A DNA stretch of 64,000 nt from CAKZLS01 sp963701445 (GCA_963701445.1 CAVPAM010000045.1:14295-78294), one strand, 5' to 3'; counted from the stretch's first letter, positions 9,179-17,768 are shown. A program made the numbers and translations. The notes: generated from the sequence alone by a model not told the origin.

Positions 9179-9418
9179 ATGCCCGATGCCGTCAGCCCCC
9201 AGAAATCCCCCTATGCCGTTCCGGTCGAGGCTGGGCGCAAATATGCCTGGTGCGCGTGCGGGCGCAGTGCCGCGCAACCGTACTGCGACGGCAGTCACAA
9301 GGACACCGGACTGGCCCCCGTCGTCTTCACGGCGGAGAAATCCGGCACCGTGTATCTTTGCGGATGCAAGCACACGGCAAAGACGCCCTTCTGCGACGGT
9401 TCCCACAAAACGCTGTGA
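9179..9418 (+). CDS. CDGSH iron-sulfur domain protein (two zinc-finger-like repeats)
   Basis: A 79-residue protein from ATG 9179 (MPDAVSPQKSPY); the longer upstream frame is Arg-rich and lacks family similarity. It holds two CDGSH modules, CACGRSAAQPYCDGSH and CGCKHTAKTPFCDGSH, each with the three-Cys one-His set that binds a redox-active [2Fe-2S] cluster. It therefore resembles a tandem, Miner2-like single-chain protein of bacteria. The role is probably electron transfer or iron-sulfur redox sensing. No clear operon partner; a lipoprotein gene starts 14 nt downstream. Confidence 0.93.
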   Translation: MPDAVSPQKSPYAVPVEAGRKYAWCACGRSAAQPYCDGSHKDTGLAPVVFTAEKSGTVYLCGCKHTAKTPFCDGSHKTL

Positions 9419-9432
9419 ACAATCTTCGGTCC

Positions 9433-9996
9433 ATGGTTGGCGGAACGCTCCGCGCGGGGTTGATGGCGCTGTCCGTGTTCGCCGTGGCGGCGTGCGGTAC
9501 CGGTGACGAGCCCCCGCCGGGTCAGATTTGTCCCCGGATATCGGTGTTGGGCGATGCCGACACGCTGACCCGGTTCGCGGCGGGACCCGGCCGGGATCTG
9601 ACCGACGTGGATTTCGAACTCCAGGTCGTCGATATTCAGTTCGGCTGCGCGTTCGTCGAAGACGAGAACGACAATCCGATCCTGGCGGTCGCAGTCGCAC
9701 CCGTTTTCGAGGCCGACCGGGGTCCCGCGAACGCCGACCGCGAGGCCCGGTTCCAGTACTTCGTCGCGATCGCGGATCCCGGGCAAAGGATCCTCAACAA
9801 GCGGGTGTTCGACATGCGGGTGGAGTTTCCCGGCAACCGCTCGCGCGTGACCGTCTCTCCGATGGATCCGCCGGTGTCCGTCGACATTCCGCCGAGGCCG
9901 GGCCTCTCGGGACCGGACTATCACGTTTTCATCGGACTGCAACTGACTCCGGACGAACTCGGCTACAACCGCCGACGCCGAGGCGCGGAACAATAG
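9433..9996 (+). CDS. Putative lipoprotein of unknown function
   Basis: From ATG 9433 the 187-residue product has a short basic N-terminus, a hydrophobic stretch and the lipobox AVAAC followed by GTGDEPPPG, so it is a predicted lipoprotein. The rest is soluble and beta-rich in appearance, with one further Cys pair candidate (QICPRI and FGCAFVED) and a VTVSPMDPPVSVDIPP stretch before the Arg-rich end. I do not recognise the family. It starts 14 nt after the CDGSH gene and is probably co-transcribed with it. The in-frame upstream extension overlaps the CDGSH gene and is rejected. Confidence 0.78.
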   Translation: MVGGTLRAGLMALSVFAVAACGTGDEPPPGQICPRISVLGDADTLTRFAAGPGRDLTDVDFELQVVDIQFGCAFVEDENDNPILAVAVAPVFEADRGPANADREARFQYFVAIADPGQRILNKRVFDMRVEFPGNRSRVTVSPMDPPVSVDIPPRPGLSGPDYHVFIGLQLTPDELGYNRRRRGAEQ

Positions 9997-10010
9997 CAAC
10001 TGGGACTTTA

Positions 10011-10038
10011 TTGACGCGGGGAACCGAGTCGATACACT
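10011..10038 (+). promoter_or_regulatory. Predicted sigma-70 promoter of the glycine cleavage operon
   Basis: TTGACG (10011-10016), a 16-nt spacer and TACACT (10033-10038) lie right after the lipoprotein stop. Initiation near 10045 would give a leader of roughly 130 nt before gcvT. Confidence 0.55.
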
Positions 10039-10044
10039 GCGCCC

Positions 10045-10176
10045 GACGGCGAGCCGCGCGACGCGCCGGAGAGAGGGATTAGCGCGCGCAACAAACAAGA
10101 CAGGGCTATCAAGGCGTGGCGCCCTCCGGTATTTGGCGCGTTCCGGACGGCGACAGGCAAAACCGTGGAGAACCGA
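10045..10176 (+). promoter_or_regulatory. Structured 5' leader of the gcv operon, possible cis-regulatory RNA
   Basis: The leader contains CCGGA (10066-10070), a GAGA bulge and GGG (10075-10077) that pair with CCC and TCCGG (10122-10129), closing a stem around a variable arm. A GGAGAG element occurs where glycine aptamers carry one, but I cannot find the matching CCGAAGG core, so a canonical glycine riboswitch is not supported. It may be a diverged aptamer or another leader. Confidence 0.3.
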
Positions 10177-11286
10177 GTGACCGAACCGTCCAGCCAGCCG
10201 CTGAAACAGACGCCGCTTTATGACTTGCACCGCAAGCTGGGCGCGAAGCTCGTGCCGTTCGCCGGCTACGAGATGCCCGTTCAGTACAGCGGCATCATCG
10301 CCGAGCATCTGCACACCCGCGAGCAGGCCTCCTTGTTCGACGTTTCCCACATGGGGCAGGCGTTCATCCGGGGCGAAGGCGCGGCCGCGGCGCTGGAGAG
10401 GCTCGTTGTCGGCGACCTGCAAGGCCTCCCGGCCGGCAGCGTGCGCTACACGCTCCTGACCAACGATCGGGGCGGCATCATCGACGACCTGATGGTCATC
10501 CAGGGCGGCTTCTACCTCGTATTGGTGGTCAATGCGTCACGAAAAGACGTGGATTTCGCCCACATTCGTTCGCACCTGGAGCCGGAGTTCGAAGTGGAGG
10601 CTTGGGATGATCGAGCGCTGCTCGCCCTGCAAGGACCGATGGCGTCGGCCGTCTTGGCCCGCCTCGCCCCGGCCAGCCGCCACATGACCTTCATGAGCAT
10701 GGAAAACCTCACCGTCGGCGACATCAAGTGCGGGGTGACCCGGTCGGGTTACACCGGAGAGGACGGCTATGAGATTACCGTGCCGGCCGAGAGCGCCGCG
10801 GAATTGGCCGAGGAACTCCTCGCGGAGCCCGAGGTGCTGCCGGCCGGATTGGGCGCCCGCGATACCCTGAGGCTCGAAGCGGGCCTGTGCCTGTATGGTA
10901 ACGACATCGACGAAACGACGACGCCGGTGGAGGCCGGGCTTGCTTGGACCATCAACCCACGGCGGCGCGAGGAAGGAGGATTTCCCGGCGACGAGATCAT
11001 CCTGCGCCAGCTCGTCGAGGGACCGGCGCGGCGCCGGGTCGGGATCCGGGTCGACGGCAAGACCGTCGCCCGCGCCGGAAACGAAATCGCCGACGAGTTC
11101 GGCAAACCGGTGGGAACCATGACCAGCGGAAGCTTTGGACCATCGGCCGCCGGGCCCATCGGGATGGGGTACGTGGACAGGGATCTCGCGGCGGCGGACA
11201 CGCCGCTCCAGGTGATCGTCCGGGGCAAGCCGGTGGCGGCGCGGGTGGCGAAACTGCCGTTCGTTCCGCATCGTTACGCAAAATAA
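10177..11286 (+). CDS. gcvT: Glycine cleavage system T protein (aminomethyltransferase)
   Basis: Transfers the aminomethyl carbon from lipoyl-GcvH to tetrahydrofolate, releasing ammonia. GTG 10177 is preferred over GTG 10165 because GGAG sits 6 nt before it. Family features are LYDLHRKLGAKLVPFAGYEMPVQY (residues ~15-37), FDVSHMGQ, the GRGG-type turn NDRGGIIDDLMV and SRSGYTGEDGYEI-like CGVTRSGYTGEDGYE, then the C-terminal barrel with GTMTSGSFGPSAAGPIGMGY. At about 369 residues it has normal length. First gene of the four-gene operon gcvT-gcvH-gcvPA-gcvPB. Confidence 0.96.
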   Translation: MTEPSSQPLKQTPLYDLHRKLGAKLVPFAGYEMPVQYSGIIAEHLHTREQASLFDVSHMGQAFIRGEGAAAALERLVVGDLQGLPAGSVRYTLLTNDRGGIIDDLMVIQGGFYLVLVVNASRKDVDFAHIRSHLEPEFEVEAWDDRALLALQGPMASAVLARLAPASRHMTFMSMENLTVGDIKCGVTRSGYTGEDGYEITVPAESAAELAEELLAEPEVLPAGLGARDTLRLEAGLCLYGNDIDETTTPVEAGLAWTINPRRREEGGFPGDEIILRQLVEGPARRRVGIRVDGKTVARAGNEIADEFGKPVGTMTSGSFGPSAAGPIGMGYVDRDLAAADTPLQVIVRGKPVAARVAKLPFVPHRYAK

Positions 11287-11306
11287 GAACAGGGGAGTTG
11301 GGTTCG

Positions 11307-11684
11307 ATGGCAAAGATGCTTTTTACCAATGAACACGAATGGATCCGCGTGGACGGCGACATCGGCACCGTGGGGATCACCGACTACGCCCAGGCGCAAT
11401 TGGGCGACGTGGTGTTCGTGGAGTTGCCGGAAGTGGGCGCCCAGGTGGAGCGCGGCGGCGAGGCCGGGGTGGTCGAGTCCGTGAAGGCCGCGAGCGAGGT
11501 CTACGCGCCGGTCACCGGCGAGGTGGTGGAGGTCAACGACGTGCTCGCCGACACGCCGGATAAGGTCAACGCGTCGGCCGAAAAGGATGGCTGGTTCTTC
11601 AGGATCAAGCTTTCCGACCCCGCCGAGCTGGACGGCTTGATGGACGCAGCCGCCTACGCCGGCTTGGTGGAGAGCCTGCAGTAA
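11307..11684 (+). CDS. gcvH: Glycine cleavage system H protein (lipoyl carrier)
   Basis: A 125-residue shuttle that carries the methylamine group on lipoate. The lipoylated lysine is Lys60 in GVVESVKAASEVYAPV, the standard site. ATG 11307 follows AGGGGAG by about 9 nt and gives MAKMLFTNEHEWIRV. Length and the C-terminal EKDGWFFRIKLSDP match the family. It overlaps gcvPA by one base (TAATG), so P-protein subunit 1 is translated by coupling. Confidence 0.97.
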   Translation: MAKMLFTNEHEWIRVDGDIGTVGITDYAQAQLGDVVFVELPEVGAQVERGGEAGVVESVKAASEVYAPVTGEVVEVNDVLADTPDKVNASAEKDGWFFRIKLSDPAELDGLMDAAAYAGLVESLQ

Positions 11685-13030
11685 TGCGCTACCTGCCGCT
11701 CACCCAGGAAGACCGCCGGCAGATGCTCTCGGTGATCGGCGACGACACCGTCGAGGCCCTGTTCCGCGACGTTCCCGCCGGCGCGCTTCTCTCGGAGCCC
11801 GTGGCGCTTCCCGGCACCCAGGGCGAAATGGCGGTGGAACGGGCGTTCCGGGCGTTCGCGGCCGCCAACGTCAGCCCGGCGTCCGCGCCGTCGTTCCTCG
11901 GCGGCGGCGCCTATCGGCATCACATTCCGGCGACGGTGGATCACCTGATCCAGCGGGGCGAGTTCCTCACCGCCTACACCCCCTATCAGCCGGAGGTGGC
12001 GCAGGGCACGTTGCAGTACCTGTTCGAATTCCAGACCCAGGTGGCGCTGCTGACCGGCATGGACGTGGCCAACGCCTCCATGTACGACGGCGCCACCGCG
12101 TGCGCGGAGGCGGTGATGATGGCCACCCGCACCCGCAAGCGCCGGCGCGCGGTGATCTCCGGCGGGCTGCACCCGCATTACCGCGAAACCACCGCCACCT
12201 ACGGCAAGTATACCGACCTCGACATCCACGCACTGCCCCCCGACTGGCGCGGAACGGAGGACGCGGGCGCGGCGATCGACGACAAGACGTCTTGCGTGGT
12301 GGTCCAATATCCCGACTTCTTCGGCCGTGTGCGGGACTACACGGCGCTCGCCGACGCCTGCCACGCCGCCGGCGCGCTGCTGGTGGTGGTGGTGACGGAA
12401 GCGGTCTCGCTGGGCCTGTTGAAGCCGCCGGGCGAGATGGGCGCGGACATCGTCGCCGGCGAGGGCCAGTCGCTGGGCAACGCCGCCAGCTTCGGCGGCC
12501 CCACCGTGGGCCTCATGGCGGTGCGCGGCAGCTTCCTCCGGCAGATGCCGGGACGGCTGGCGGGCCAGACCGTCGACGTGGACGGCAGACGGGGCTTCGT
12601 GCTCACGCTGTCCACCCGCGAGCAGCATATCCGCCGGGAAAAGGCCACGAGCAACATCTGCACCAACTCGGGCCTCTGCGCCCTCGCCTTCACCATCCAC
12701 CTGACGCTGCTCGGCGAGCAGGGCCTGGTGAGGCTCGCCGAACTCAACCACGCGGCCGCCGTCGAACTCGCCGGCCGGCTGGCGTCGGTGCCCGGCGTGG
12801 AGGTGCTGAACGACACGTTCTTCAACGAACTCACCGTGCGTCTGCCGAAACCGGCCGCGCCGGTGGTGGACGCCATGGCCGGGAGCGGCGTGCTCGGCGG
12901 CATTCCCGTCTCCCGCCTGTACCCGGGAGACCCGGAACTCGCCAATCTGCTGCTGGTGGCCGCCACCGAACTGAACACCGCCGAGGACATGGACGCGCTG
13001 GTTTCGACGCTCACGGAGGCATTGTCATGA
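11684..13030 (+). CDS. gcvPA: Glycine dehydrogenase (decarboxylating) subunit 1
   Basis: N-terminal half of the P-protein, 448 residues, starting MRYLPLTQEDRRQML. Typical stretches are FLGGGAYRHHIPATVDHL, YTPYQPEVAQGTLQ and the TREQHIRREKATSNICTN end of the catalytic half-domain. It lacks the PLP lysine, as expected; the subunit pairs with GcvPB to form the heterotetrameric enzyme that decarboxylates glycine. The split arrangement occurs in many Gram-positives, archaea and some Alphaproteobacteria, in contrast to the fused GcvP of enteric bacteria. It is coupled to gcvH by 1 nt and to gcvPB by ATGA. Confidence 0.96.
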   Translation: MRYLPLTQEDRRQMLSVIGDDTVEALFRDVPAGALLSEPVALPGTQGEMAVERAFRAFAAANVSPASAPSFLGGGAYRHHIPATVDHLIQRGEFLTAYTPYQPEVAQGTLQYLFEFQTQVALLTGMDVANASMYDGATACAEAVMMATRTRKRRRAVISGGLHPHYRETTATYGKYTDLDIHALPPDWRGTEDAGAAIDDKTSCVVVQYPDFFGRVRDYTALADACHAAGALLVVVVTEAVSLGLLKPPGEMGADIVAGEGQSLGNAASFGGPTVGLMAVRGSFLRQMPGRLAGQTVDVDGRRGFVLTLSTREQHIRREKATSNICTNSGLCALAFTIHLTLLGEQGLVRLAELNHAAAVELAGRLASVPGVEVLNDTFFNELTVRLPKPAAPVVDAMAGSGVLGGIPVSRLYPGDPELANLLLVAATELNTAEDMDALVSTLTEALS

Positions 13031-14541
13031 TCGATCGGGAAGGCACCTTCACCGGCCACCGGGGCCTGGACAAGGAAGAGCCTCTGATCTTCGAGCAGGG
13101 CTCGCCCGGCAAGACCGCCGTGGATCTGCCCGACGCGCCGGAATGCGAGAACCGCCTGGGCGGGCTCGAGCGGCGCGGCCCCATCGGCCTTCCCGGCCTG
13201 TCCGAACCGGAGGTGGTGCGCCACTACCTCCGCCTCAGCCAAAAGAATTACAGCATCGACGGCGGCTTCTACCCGCTGGGGTCGTGCACCATGAAGCACA
13301 ATCCCCGCCTCAACGAAAAAGTCGCCCGCCTGCCGGGCCTGGGCGACCTGCATCCGCTGCAGCCCGTTTCCACCGTGCAGGGCGCGCTGGAACTCATCGA
13401 CACCTGCGCCCATTGGCTCAAGGTACTGACCGGCATGCCGGCGGTCACAATGACGCCGGCGGCCGGCGCCCACGGCGAGCTGGTGGGTCTGATGACCATC
13501 CGCGCGGCGCTGGAGGATCGCGGCGACGCCCGCAAGCGCGTCCTCGTGCCGGAATCCGCCCACGGCACCAACCCGGCCACCGCCGCCATGTGCGGATACG
13601 CCGTCGAGTCCATCCCCGCCGACGACCGCGGCCGGGTGGACCTGGCCGTCCTGCGCGAGCGCCTGGACGACGGCGTCGCGGCGGTCATGGTCACCAATCC
13701 CAACACCTGCGGCCTGTTCGAGAACGACGTCCGGGAGATCGCCACGGCCACGCACGAGGCCGGCGCCTTCTTCTACTGCGACGGCGCCAACTTCAACGCC
13801 CTGGTGGGGCGGGTGCGGCCGGGCGATCTCGGCATCGACTGCATGCACCTCAACCTCCACAAGACCTTCTCCACCCCGCACGGCGGCGGCGGACCGGGCA
13901 GCGGTCCGGTGGTGCTGTCCGAGGCCCTCGCGCCCTTCGCGCCGGTGCCCTACATCGTGCACGGCCCCGACGGATTCACCCTGGTGGAACACGGCGGGGA
14001 TTCGGACGCAAAACCCTTCGGCCGCATCAAGGGCTTCCACGGCCAGTTCGGCATGTTCGTCCGCGCCCTGTCGTACATGATGAGCCTCGGCAGCGACGGC
14101 CTCCGCGACGTCTCCGGCGACGCCGTTCTGTCCGCCAACTACATCCTGGCGGCGCTCAAGGACACCTTCAGCCCCGCCTTCCCGGCGCCGTGCATGCACG
14201 AGGTGCTGTTCGACGACCGCGCCCTCAAGGGCACCGGCGTGTCCACCCTGGACCTGGCCAAGGCGCTGCTGGACGAGGGCTTCCATCCCATGACCGTGTA
14301 CTTCCCGCTGGTGGTCCACGGCGCCATGCTGGTGGAGCCGACGGAAACGGAAAGCAAGGCGTCCATCGATTCCTTCATCGGCGCCATGAAGTCCCTGGCC
14401 GCCCGCGCGAAGGCCGGCGACGCCAAGTTCTTCCACGACTCGCCCTTCCTCACGCCCCGGCGCCGTCTCGACGAAACCACCGCCGCCCGCAACCCCATCC
14501 TCCGCTGGCAGCCCCCCGGCCTCGACCAAGCGGCGGAGTAA
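13027..14541 (+). CDS. gcvPB: Glycine dehydrogenase (decarboxylating) subunit 2, PLP-binding
   Basis: C-terminal half of the P-protein, 504 residues. The PLP Schiff-base lysine is Lys279 in LNLHKTFSTPHGGGGPG, a hallmark of the family, and SYPLGSCTM-type substrate residues appear as YPLGSCTMKHNP near residue 80. ATG 13027 overlaps the gcvPA stop (ATGA). It ends the operon; a perfect 8-bp hairpin starts 5 nt after the stop. Together with GcvT, GcvH and a lipoamide dehydrogenase encoded elsewhere it oxidises glycine to CO2, ammonia and methylene-THF. Confidence 0.96.
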   Translation: MIDREGTFTGHRGLDKEEPLIFEQGSPGKTAVDLPDAPECENRLGGLERRGPIGLPGLSEPEVVRHYLRLSQKNYSIDGGFYPLGSCTMKHNPRLNEKVARLPGLGDLHPLQPVSTVQGALELIDTCAHWLKVLTGMPAVTMTPAAGAHGELVGLMTIRAALEDRGDARKRVLVPESAHGTNPATAAMCGYAVESIPADDRGRVDLAVLRERLDDGVAAVMVTNPNTCGLFENDVREIATATHEAGAFFYCDGANFNALVGRVRPGDLGIDCMHLNLHKTFSTPHGGGGPGSGPVVLSEALAPFAPVPYIVHGPDGFTLVEHGGDSDAKPFGRIKGFHGQFGMFVRALSYMMSLGSDGLRDVSGDAVLSANYILAALKDTFSPAFPAPCMHEVLFDDRALKGTGVSTLDLAKALLDEGFHPMTVYFPLVVHGAMLVEPTETESKASIDSFIGAMKSLAARAKAGDAKFFHDSPFLTPRRRLDETTAARNPILRWQPPGLDQAAE

Positions 14542-14546
14542 CGCCC

Positions 14547-14566
14547 CGCGTCGGTGCGCCGACGCG
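14547..14566 (+). terminator. Hairpin after gcvPB
   Basis: An 8-bp perfect stem (CGCGTCGG with CCGACGCG) and TGCG loop begin 5 nt after the gcvPB stop. No U-tract follows, so it may stabilise the mRNA end or assist Rho. Confidence 0.4.
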
Positions 14567-14907
14567 TCCATGCGTGGCGCGGCGGTCTTGGCCCGGAGGC
14601 GGCGAACCGACGCCAGGCAGTTTTTCGAGCAGGGTGATTGTTGCGAAGGGCCGTTGTCCTCGGTTTCGGAATCCGAGGTGAGGCGATCACGAGGAGACGT
14701 AGCCCGCCAGATCGGCGTCGGCGATGGCGACGGTCAGGTAGCTTTTGCGGAAATTTGGGGCGACGCTTGGGCGTTTGGTCCGCCTCGAACGCCTGAACCG
14801 CTCGTCGCGGCTGGCATCGGGTCCGGCCCCCAAGAGAGGGCCAGGACCCGTTCGGCTGGCGGCTCTGGATCGTGGCCGCCGGCCGCGGGTCCCACGCATC
14901 CAGACGG
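14567..14907. other. Intergenic stretch without a supported gene
   Basis: About 340 bp between the gcv operon and the microprotein gene. It has small open frames on both strands, all Arg/Gly-rich in the way high-GC non-coding DNA reads, with no ribosome-binding site and no family I recognise. One minus-strand frame ends with a less biased stretch (KSYLTVAIADADLAGYVSS, stop near 14687) that could be a remnant. Confidence 0.5.
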
Positions 14908-14994
14908 TTAGGTTGTCAGAATTCCGATCGCAATCAGGATCGCGAAAGCAACCGGCAAAATCAGCAAAGTCTTATTCTTGAGCAAAGTTGCCAT
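14908..14994 (-). CDS. 28-residue single-span membrane microprotein
   Basis: ATG 14994 is preceded at 6 nt by a full GGGAGG ribosome-binding site and heads a 28-codon frame ending in TAA at 14908. The product has a short basic start (MATLLKNKT) and a continuous hydrophobic helix (LLILPVAFAILIAIGIL) ending in TT, so it is a predicted bitopic membrane peptide. A TTGCAA-17-TACGAT promoter lies about 75 bp upstream. It is divergent from the XRE regulator at 15201. No family is recognised and it is too short for most gene finders. Membrane microproteins of this size often modulate a transporter or respiratory complex; that is inference. Confidence 0.6.
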   Translation of the reverse strand: MATLLKNKTLLILPVAFAILIAIGILTT

Positions 14995-15069
14995 TTCAGG
15001 CCTCCCGTTGATGTGTTCTATTCGGCTTGTCTACCCGACCCCGCGTCGGAAGATCTCCTATTAACGATG

Positions 15070-15098
15070 ATCGTAAAGCGTCCCTGTAAGGATTGCAA
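15070..15098 (-). promoter_or_regulatory. Predicted promoter of the 28-residue microprotein
   Basis: On the minus strand, TTGCAA (15098-15093) and TACGAT (15075-15070) are separated by 17 nt and would start transcription near 15062. The surrounding 15010-15200 region is clearly more AT-rich than its neighbours and must also hold the plus-strand promoter of the XRE regulator. Confidence 0.45.
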
Positions 15099-15200
15099 TA
15101 ACTAGCTGAAATAGAAAGATTTTTTTGTAAATTATTGTTGAAACATTTTTGCGGATGTGTAAATAATTGACAGGTCGGGATGGATTGCCGGGAGAGGACG

Positions 15201-16787
15201 ATGGATCGGGCGCCCATTGGATTTCGCATCCGCGCGGAGCGAAAGGCACTCGGTCTGACTCAGGCGGAACTCGCCAGCCGCGTGGAAATCTCGCCCTCCT
15301 ATCTCAACCTGATCGAGGCGAACAAACGCCAGATCAGCGGCGCGCTCCTTCAGAAAATCGCCGCCGCGCTCAATGTCGACAAGCATGCCCTGACCGGCCG
15401 CGCCGAGCGGCGCATGATCGCGGATCTGAGGGAGGTGGCGTTCGAACCGCTGCTTCGGCACATTGACCTGTCGCCGGACCTCGCGCCCGATTTGGTGGGG
15501 CGCCACCCCGGCTGGACCCGCGCGCTGCTGACCCTGTACCGGGCGTGGCGCGATCAGACGGCGATCGCCGGCGCCCTGTCGGACCGGCTGAACCAGGATC
15601 CGGTGCTGGGCGACACCATCCATAGATTGCTGAGCCACGTGACGGCCATCCGCTCGTCCCTTGAAATCCTCAACGACGTGCCGGACATGGACGACCTCCA
15701 GCGCCGGCGTTTCCAGGACATCATCGCCACGGAAAGCGACCGGCTGTCGGAAACCACGCCGTTGCTCGCGAGCCTGTTCGACCAGTCCGCCAGCATATTC
15801 CAGTCGGCGGCCCCCGCCGACGAAGTCGACGATTTCATGCTGCAGCACAGTGCCTGGTTCCCGGCGCTCGAACGGGCCGGCGATGAAATCCGGCAAAGGG
15901 TCGCGGAATACGGTGGAGCCGACGAGGCTTCCCTCGCCGCCTATCTGCGCGCACGGCATGGGACGACCGTCGCGCGGCTGGCTCCGGAGAGCCCCCGCCC
16001 GGGCCGCTTTCGCAATCTGGCGCGGTTCGACGCGGAGGCCAACCAACTCACCTTCCTGTCCAATGCCCCGAGATCCACGCGCCGCTTCCAGTTGGCCCGC
16101 CAGATCGCGCGGGTGGAGGCCGCCGACGCCATCGAGACGTTTCTGCAAGACCCGCTCCTGACCAGCGACACGGCCCGGGACCGGGCCCGGCGCGCGCTTT
16201 CCTCCTATGTCGCGGGCGTCATCGTTTTTCCCTATGAGGCGTTCCTGCGGGCGGCCGCCGAGTGCCGCCACGACGTGGACGTTCTGTGCCACCGCTACGA
16301 CACCAGCTTCGAGCAAACCTGCCACCGGCTGGTAAGCCTGCGAAATCCGGATCAGCCGGGGGTGCCGTTTGCGTTCCTTCGTTCCGACCCGGCCGGATTC
16401 ACGTCCAAACGGTTCTCGATCCCTGGCCTGCCCCTGTTGCCGCGCGGCGGACATGCCTGTCCCTTGTGGGCCATCTTCAATTCCCGCCGGACGCCCGGCC
16501 GGACCATTCGCCGGCTGGTGGAGTTCCCGAATGGAGCCCGCTACCTGATGATCGCCCAGGCGGTGACAAAGCAACCCGTCTCGTTCCATGAGGCGCCGTT
16601 CCTGCACTCCATCATGTTGACGTGCGACGCGCGGAACGCCGGCCGGACCGTCTACGCGGACGGGTTGGATCTATCGTCGACGCCGGCGGCGATTCCCGTC
16701 GGGCCCAGTTGCCGCATGTGCCCGCGAGCGGATTGCCGCTTCCGCAACGAGGACCAGATCGTCGACCCCGCCATGGCGTTGGGATAG
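15201..16787 (+). CDS. XRE-family regulator with HisKA-like segment and degenerate IrrE/ImmA domain (ScfR/RamB-like)
   Basis: A 528-residue cytoplasmic DNA-binding regulator. ATG 15201 has GGGAGAGG upstream, preferred over ATG 15180. Residues ~7-65 are a helix-turn-helix (RAERKALGLTQAELASRV, SPSYLNLIEANKRQISG). Residues ~135-200 (LLSHVTAIRSSLEILND, RRFQDIIATESDRLSE) look like a histidine-kinase dimerisation helix pair. The middle resembles IrrE/ImmA but HExxH is replaced in RFQLARQIARVEAADAIE, so no zinc peptidase activity is expected. The C-terminal DUF2083-type part has CPLWAIF and the Cys-rich SCRMCPRADCRFR. Relatives sense acyl-CoA or short-chain fatty-acid metabolism; the ligand here is unknown. 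Confidence 0.85.
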   Translation: MDRAPIGFRIRAERKALGLTQAELASRVEISPSYLNLIEANKRQISGALLQKIAAALNVDKHALTGRAERRMIADLREVAFEPLLRHIDLSPDLAPDLVGRHPGWTRALLTLYRAWRDQTAIAGALSDRLNQDPVLGDTIHRLLSHVTAIRSSLEILNDVPDMDDLQRRRFQDIIATESDRLSETTPLLASLFDQSASIFQSAAPADEVDDFMLQHSAWFPALERAGDEIRQRVAEYGGADEASLAAYLRARHGTTVARLAPESPRPGRFRNLARFDAEANQLTFLSNAPRSTRRFQLARQIARVEAADAIETFLQDPLLTSDTARDRARRALSSYVAGVIVFPYEAFLRAAAECRHDVDVLCHRYDTSFEQTCHRLVSLRNPDQPGVPFAFLRSDPAGFTSKRFSIPGLPLLPRGGHACPLWAIFNSRRTPGRTIRRLVEFPNGARYLMIAQAVTKQPVSFHEAPFLHSIMLTCDARNAGRTVYADGLDLSSTPAAIPVGPSCRMCPRADCRFRNEDQIVDPAMALG

Positions 16788-16917
16788 CGCGGCATCGGAC
16801 GATCCCGTTGGCGCGCGGCCAAGGTTGCTCCCCGGCTCGCTTGGAAACTCAGAGCGGATTTCGCTCTCCGGGAAGATCGGCAATTGCCGTGCCAGAATAC
16901 GGACGGGCCCGGCCCGT

Positions 16918-17734
16918 TCACCATGCGAGCTGGCGATAGGAGGCACGGATCGGCGCCCATGTACGCCGCCTCGGGCCACTGAAACCCGGCGGGGCCGGCC
17001 ATGGTGGTGATGGGCACGTCCAGATCGGTGCTGCTCACCCGCACCTCGCCGCCGCCCGCCAGCATCAGCGCAAGGCCCCCCGCAACGTCCCAGAAGCGGC
17101 CGTTGTGTTCGATATAGACGTCCACGCGCCCAACGGCCGCGTAGGCCAGCATGACCGAGGCACTGCCCAGCATGCGGACTTTCCGCCACGGCGCGAGGAA
17201 CCGGCCGAAGGCGGTGAAGGACTCCTCGCCGCGCGTGAACGCGGCGGGAAAGCCGGTCACCAGGATCGCGCCCGGCGGCTCTGTAACCCCGGTGGCCCGC
17301 GCCGGAACGCCGTTGACCGTGAGACCGAGCGACCGCCCGCCCATGAACAGCTCGTCGCGATCGAAATCGTAGACGATCCCGAAAATGGGCAGACCCGCGT
17401 CGACGATCGCCATGGAGACGCCGCAGAACGGGACGCGGCGGCTGAAGTTCATGGTGCCGTCGAGCGGGTCGATGACCCAGTGACGGCGTGGAGGCGCGTT
17501 TTCGTCGGCGCCGTGCCAGCCGGCCTCCTCGCCGAACACGGGAATTCCGGTCTCCGCCACGAGCGCTTTCGCCACGCGCATTTCCGTCTGCAGGTCGCCT
17601 TCAACCTTGATGTCGAAGGCGGTGTTGGAGACCGCGGTCTCGAGCTTGCGGCGGTTGTCGACGAGATTGGCGCCGGCCTCGCGGGCCACGCGCGCGCCGA
17701 TCGCGGCGATGGCGGCCAGGTCGAAATCGGTCAT
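16918..17734 (-). CDS. Inositol-monophosphatase-like phosphatase (3' end frameshifted)
   Basis: Mg-dependent sugar- or cyclitol-phosphate phosphatase. Motifs: EEAGWHG, DPLDGTMNFSRRVPF and WDVAGGLALMLAGGGE, i.e. all metal-binding acids of the family. The open frame as read runs on to 16652 (360 residues) and would overlap the convergent XRE gene by 136 bp. A one-base shift near 16945 gives YRQLAW and a stop at 16918, which restores the usual 272 residues and removes the overlap; I give those coordinates. Third gene of the minus-strand cassette, 34 nt after the cyclase. It could be HisN/SuhB-like, but the neighbours suggest dephosphorylation of a cyclitol product. Confidence 0.85.
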
Positions 17735-17768
17735 GCCCGGTGCTCCTCGATCGTTGGCGGGGTCGTCG

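Noticed and set aside
10045..10176. Canonical glycine riboswitch before gcvT
   Set aside because: Only a GGAGAG element and one long-range stem are visible; the conserved CCGAAGG core and a second aptamer are missing.
16652..16917. C-terminal extension of the inositol-phosphatase-like protein
   Set aside because: It overlaps the convergent XRE gene by 136 bp and has no family similarity; a one-base shift gives a normal-length end at 16918.
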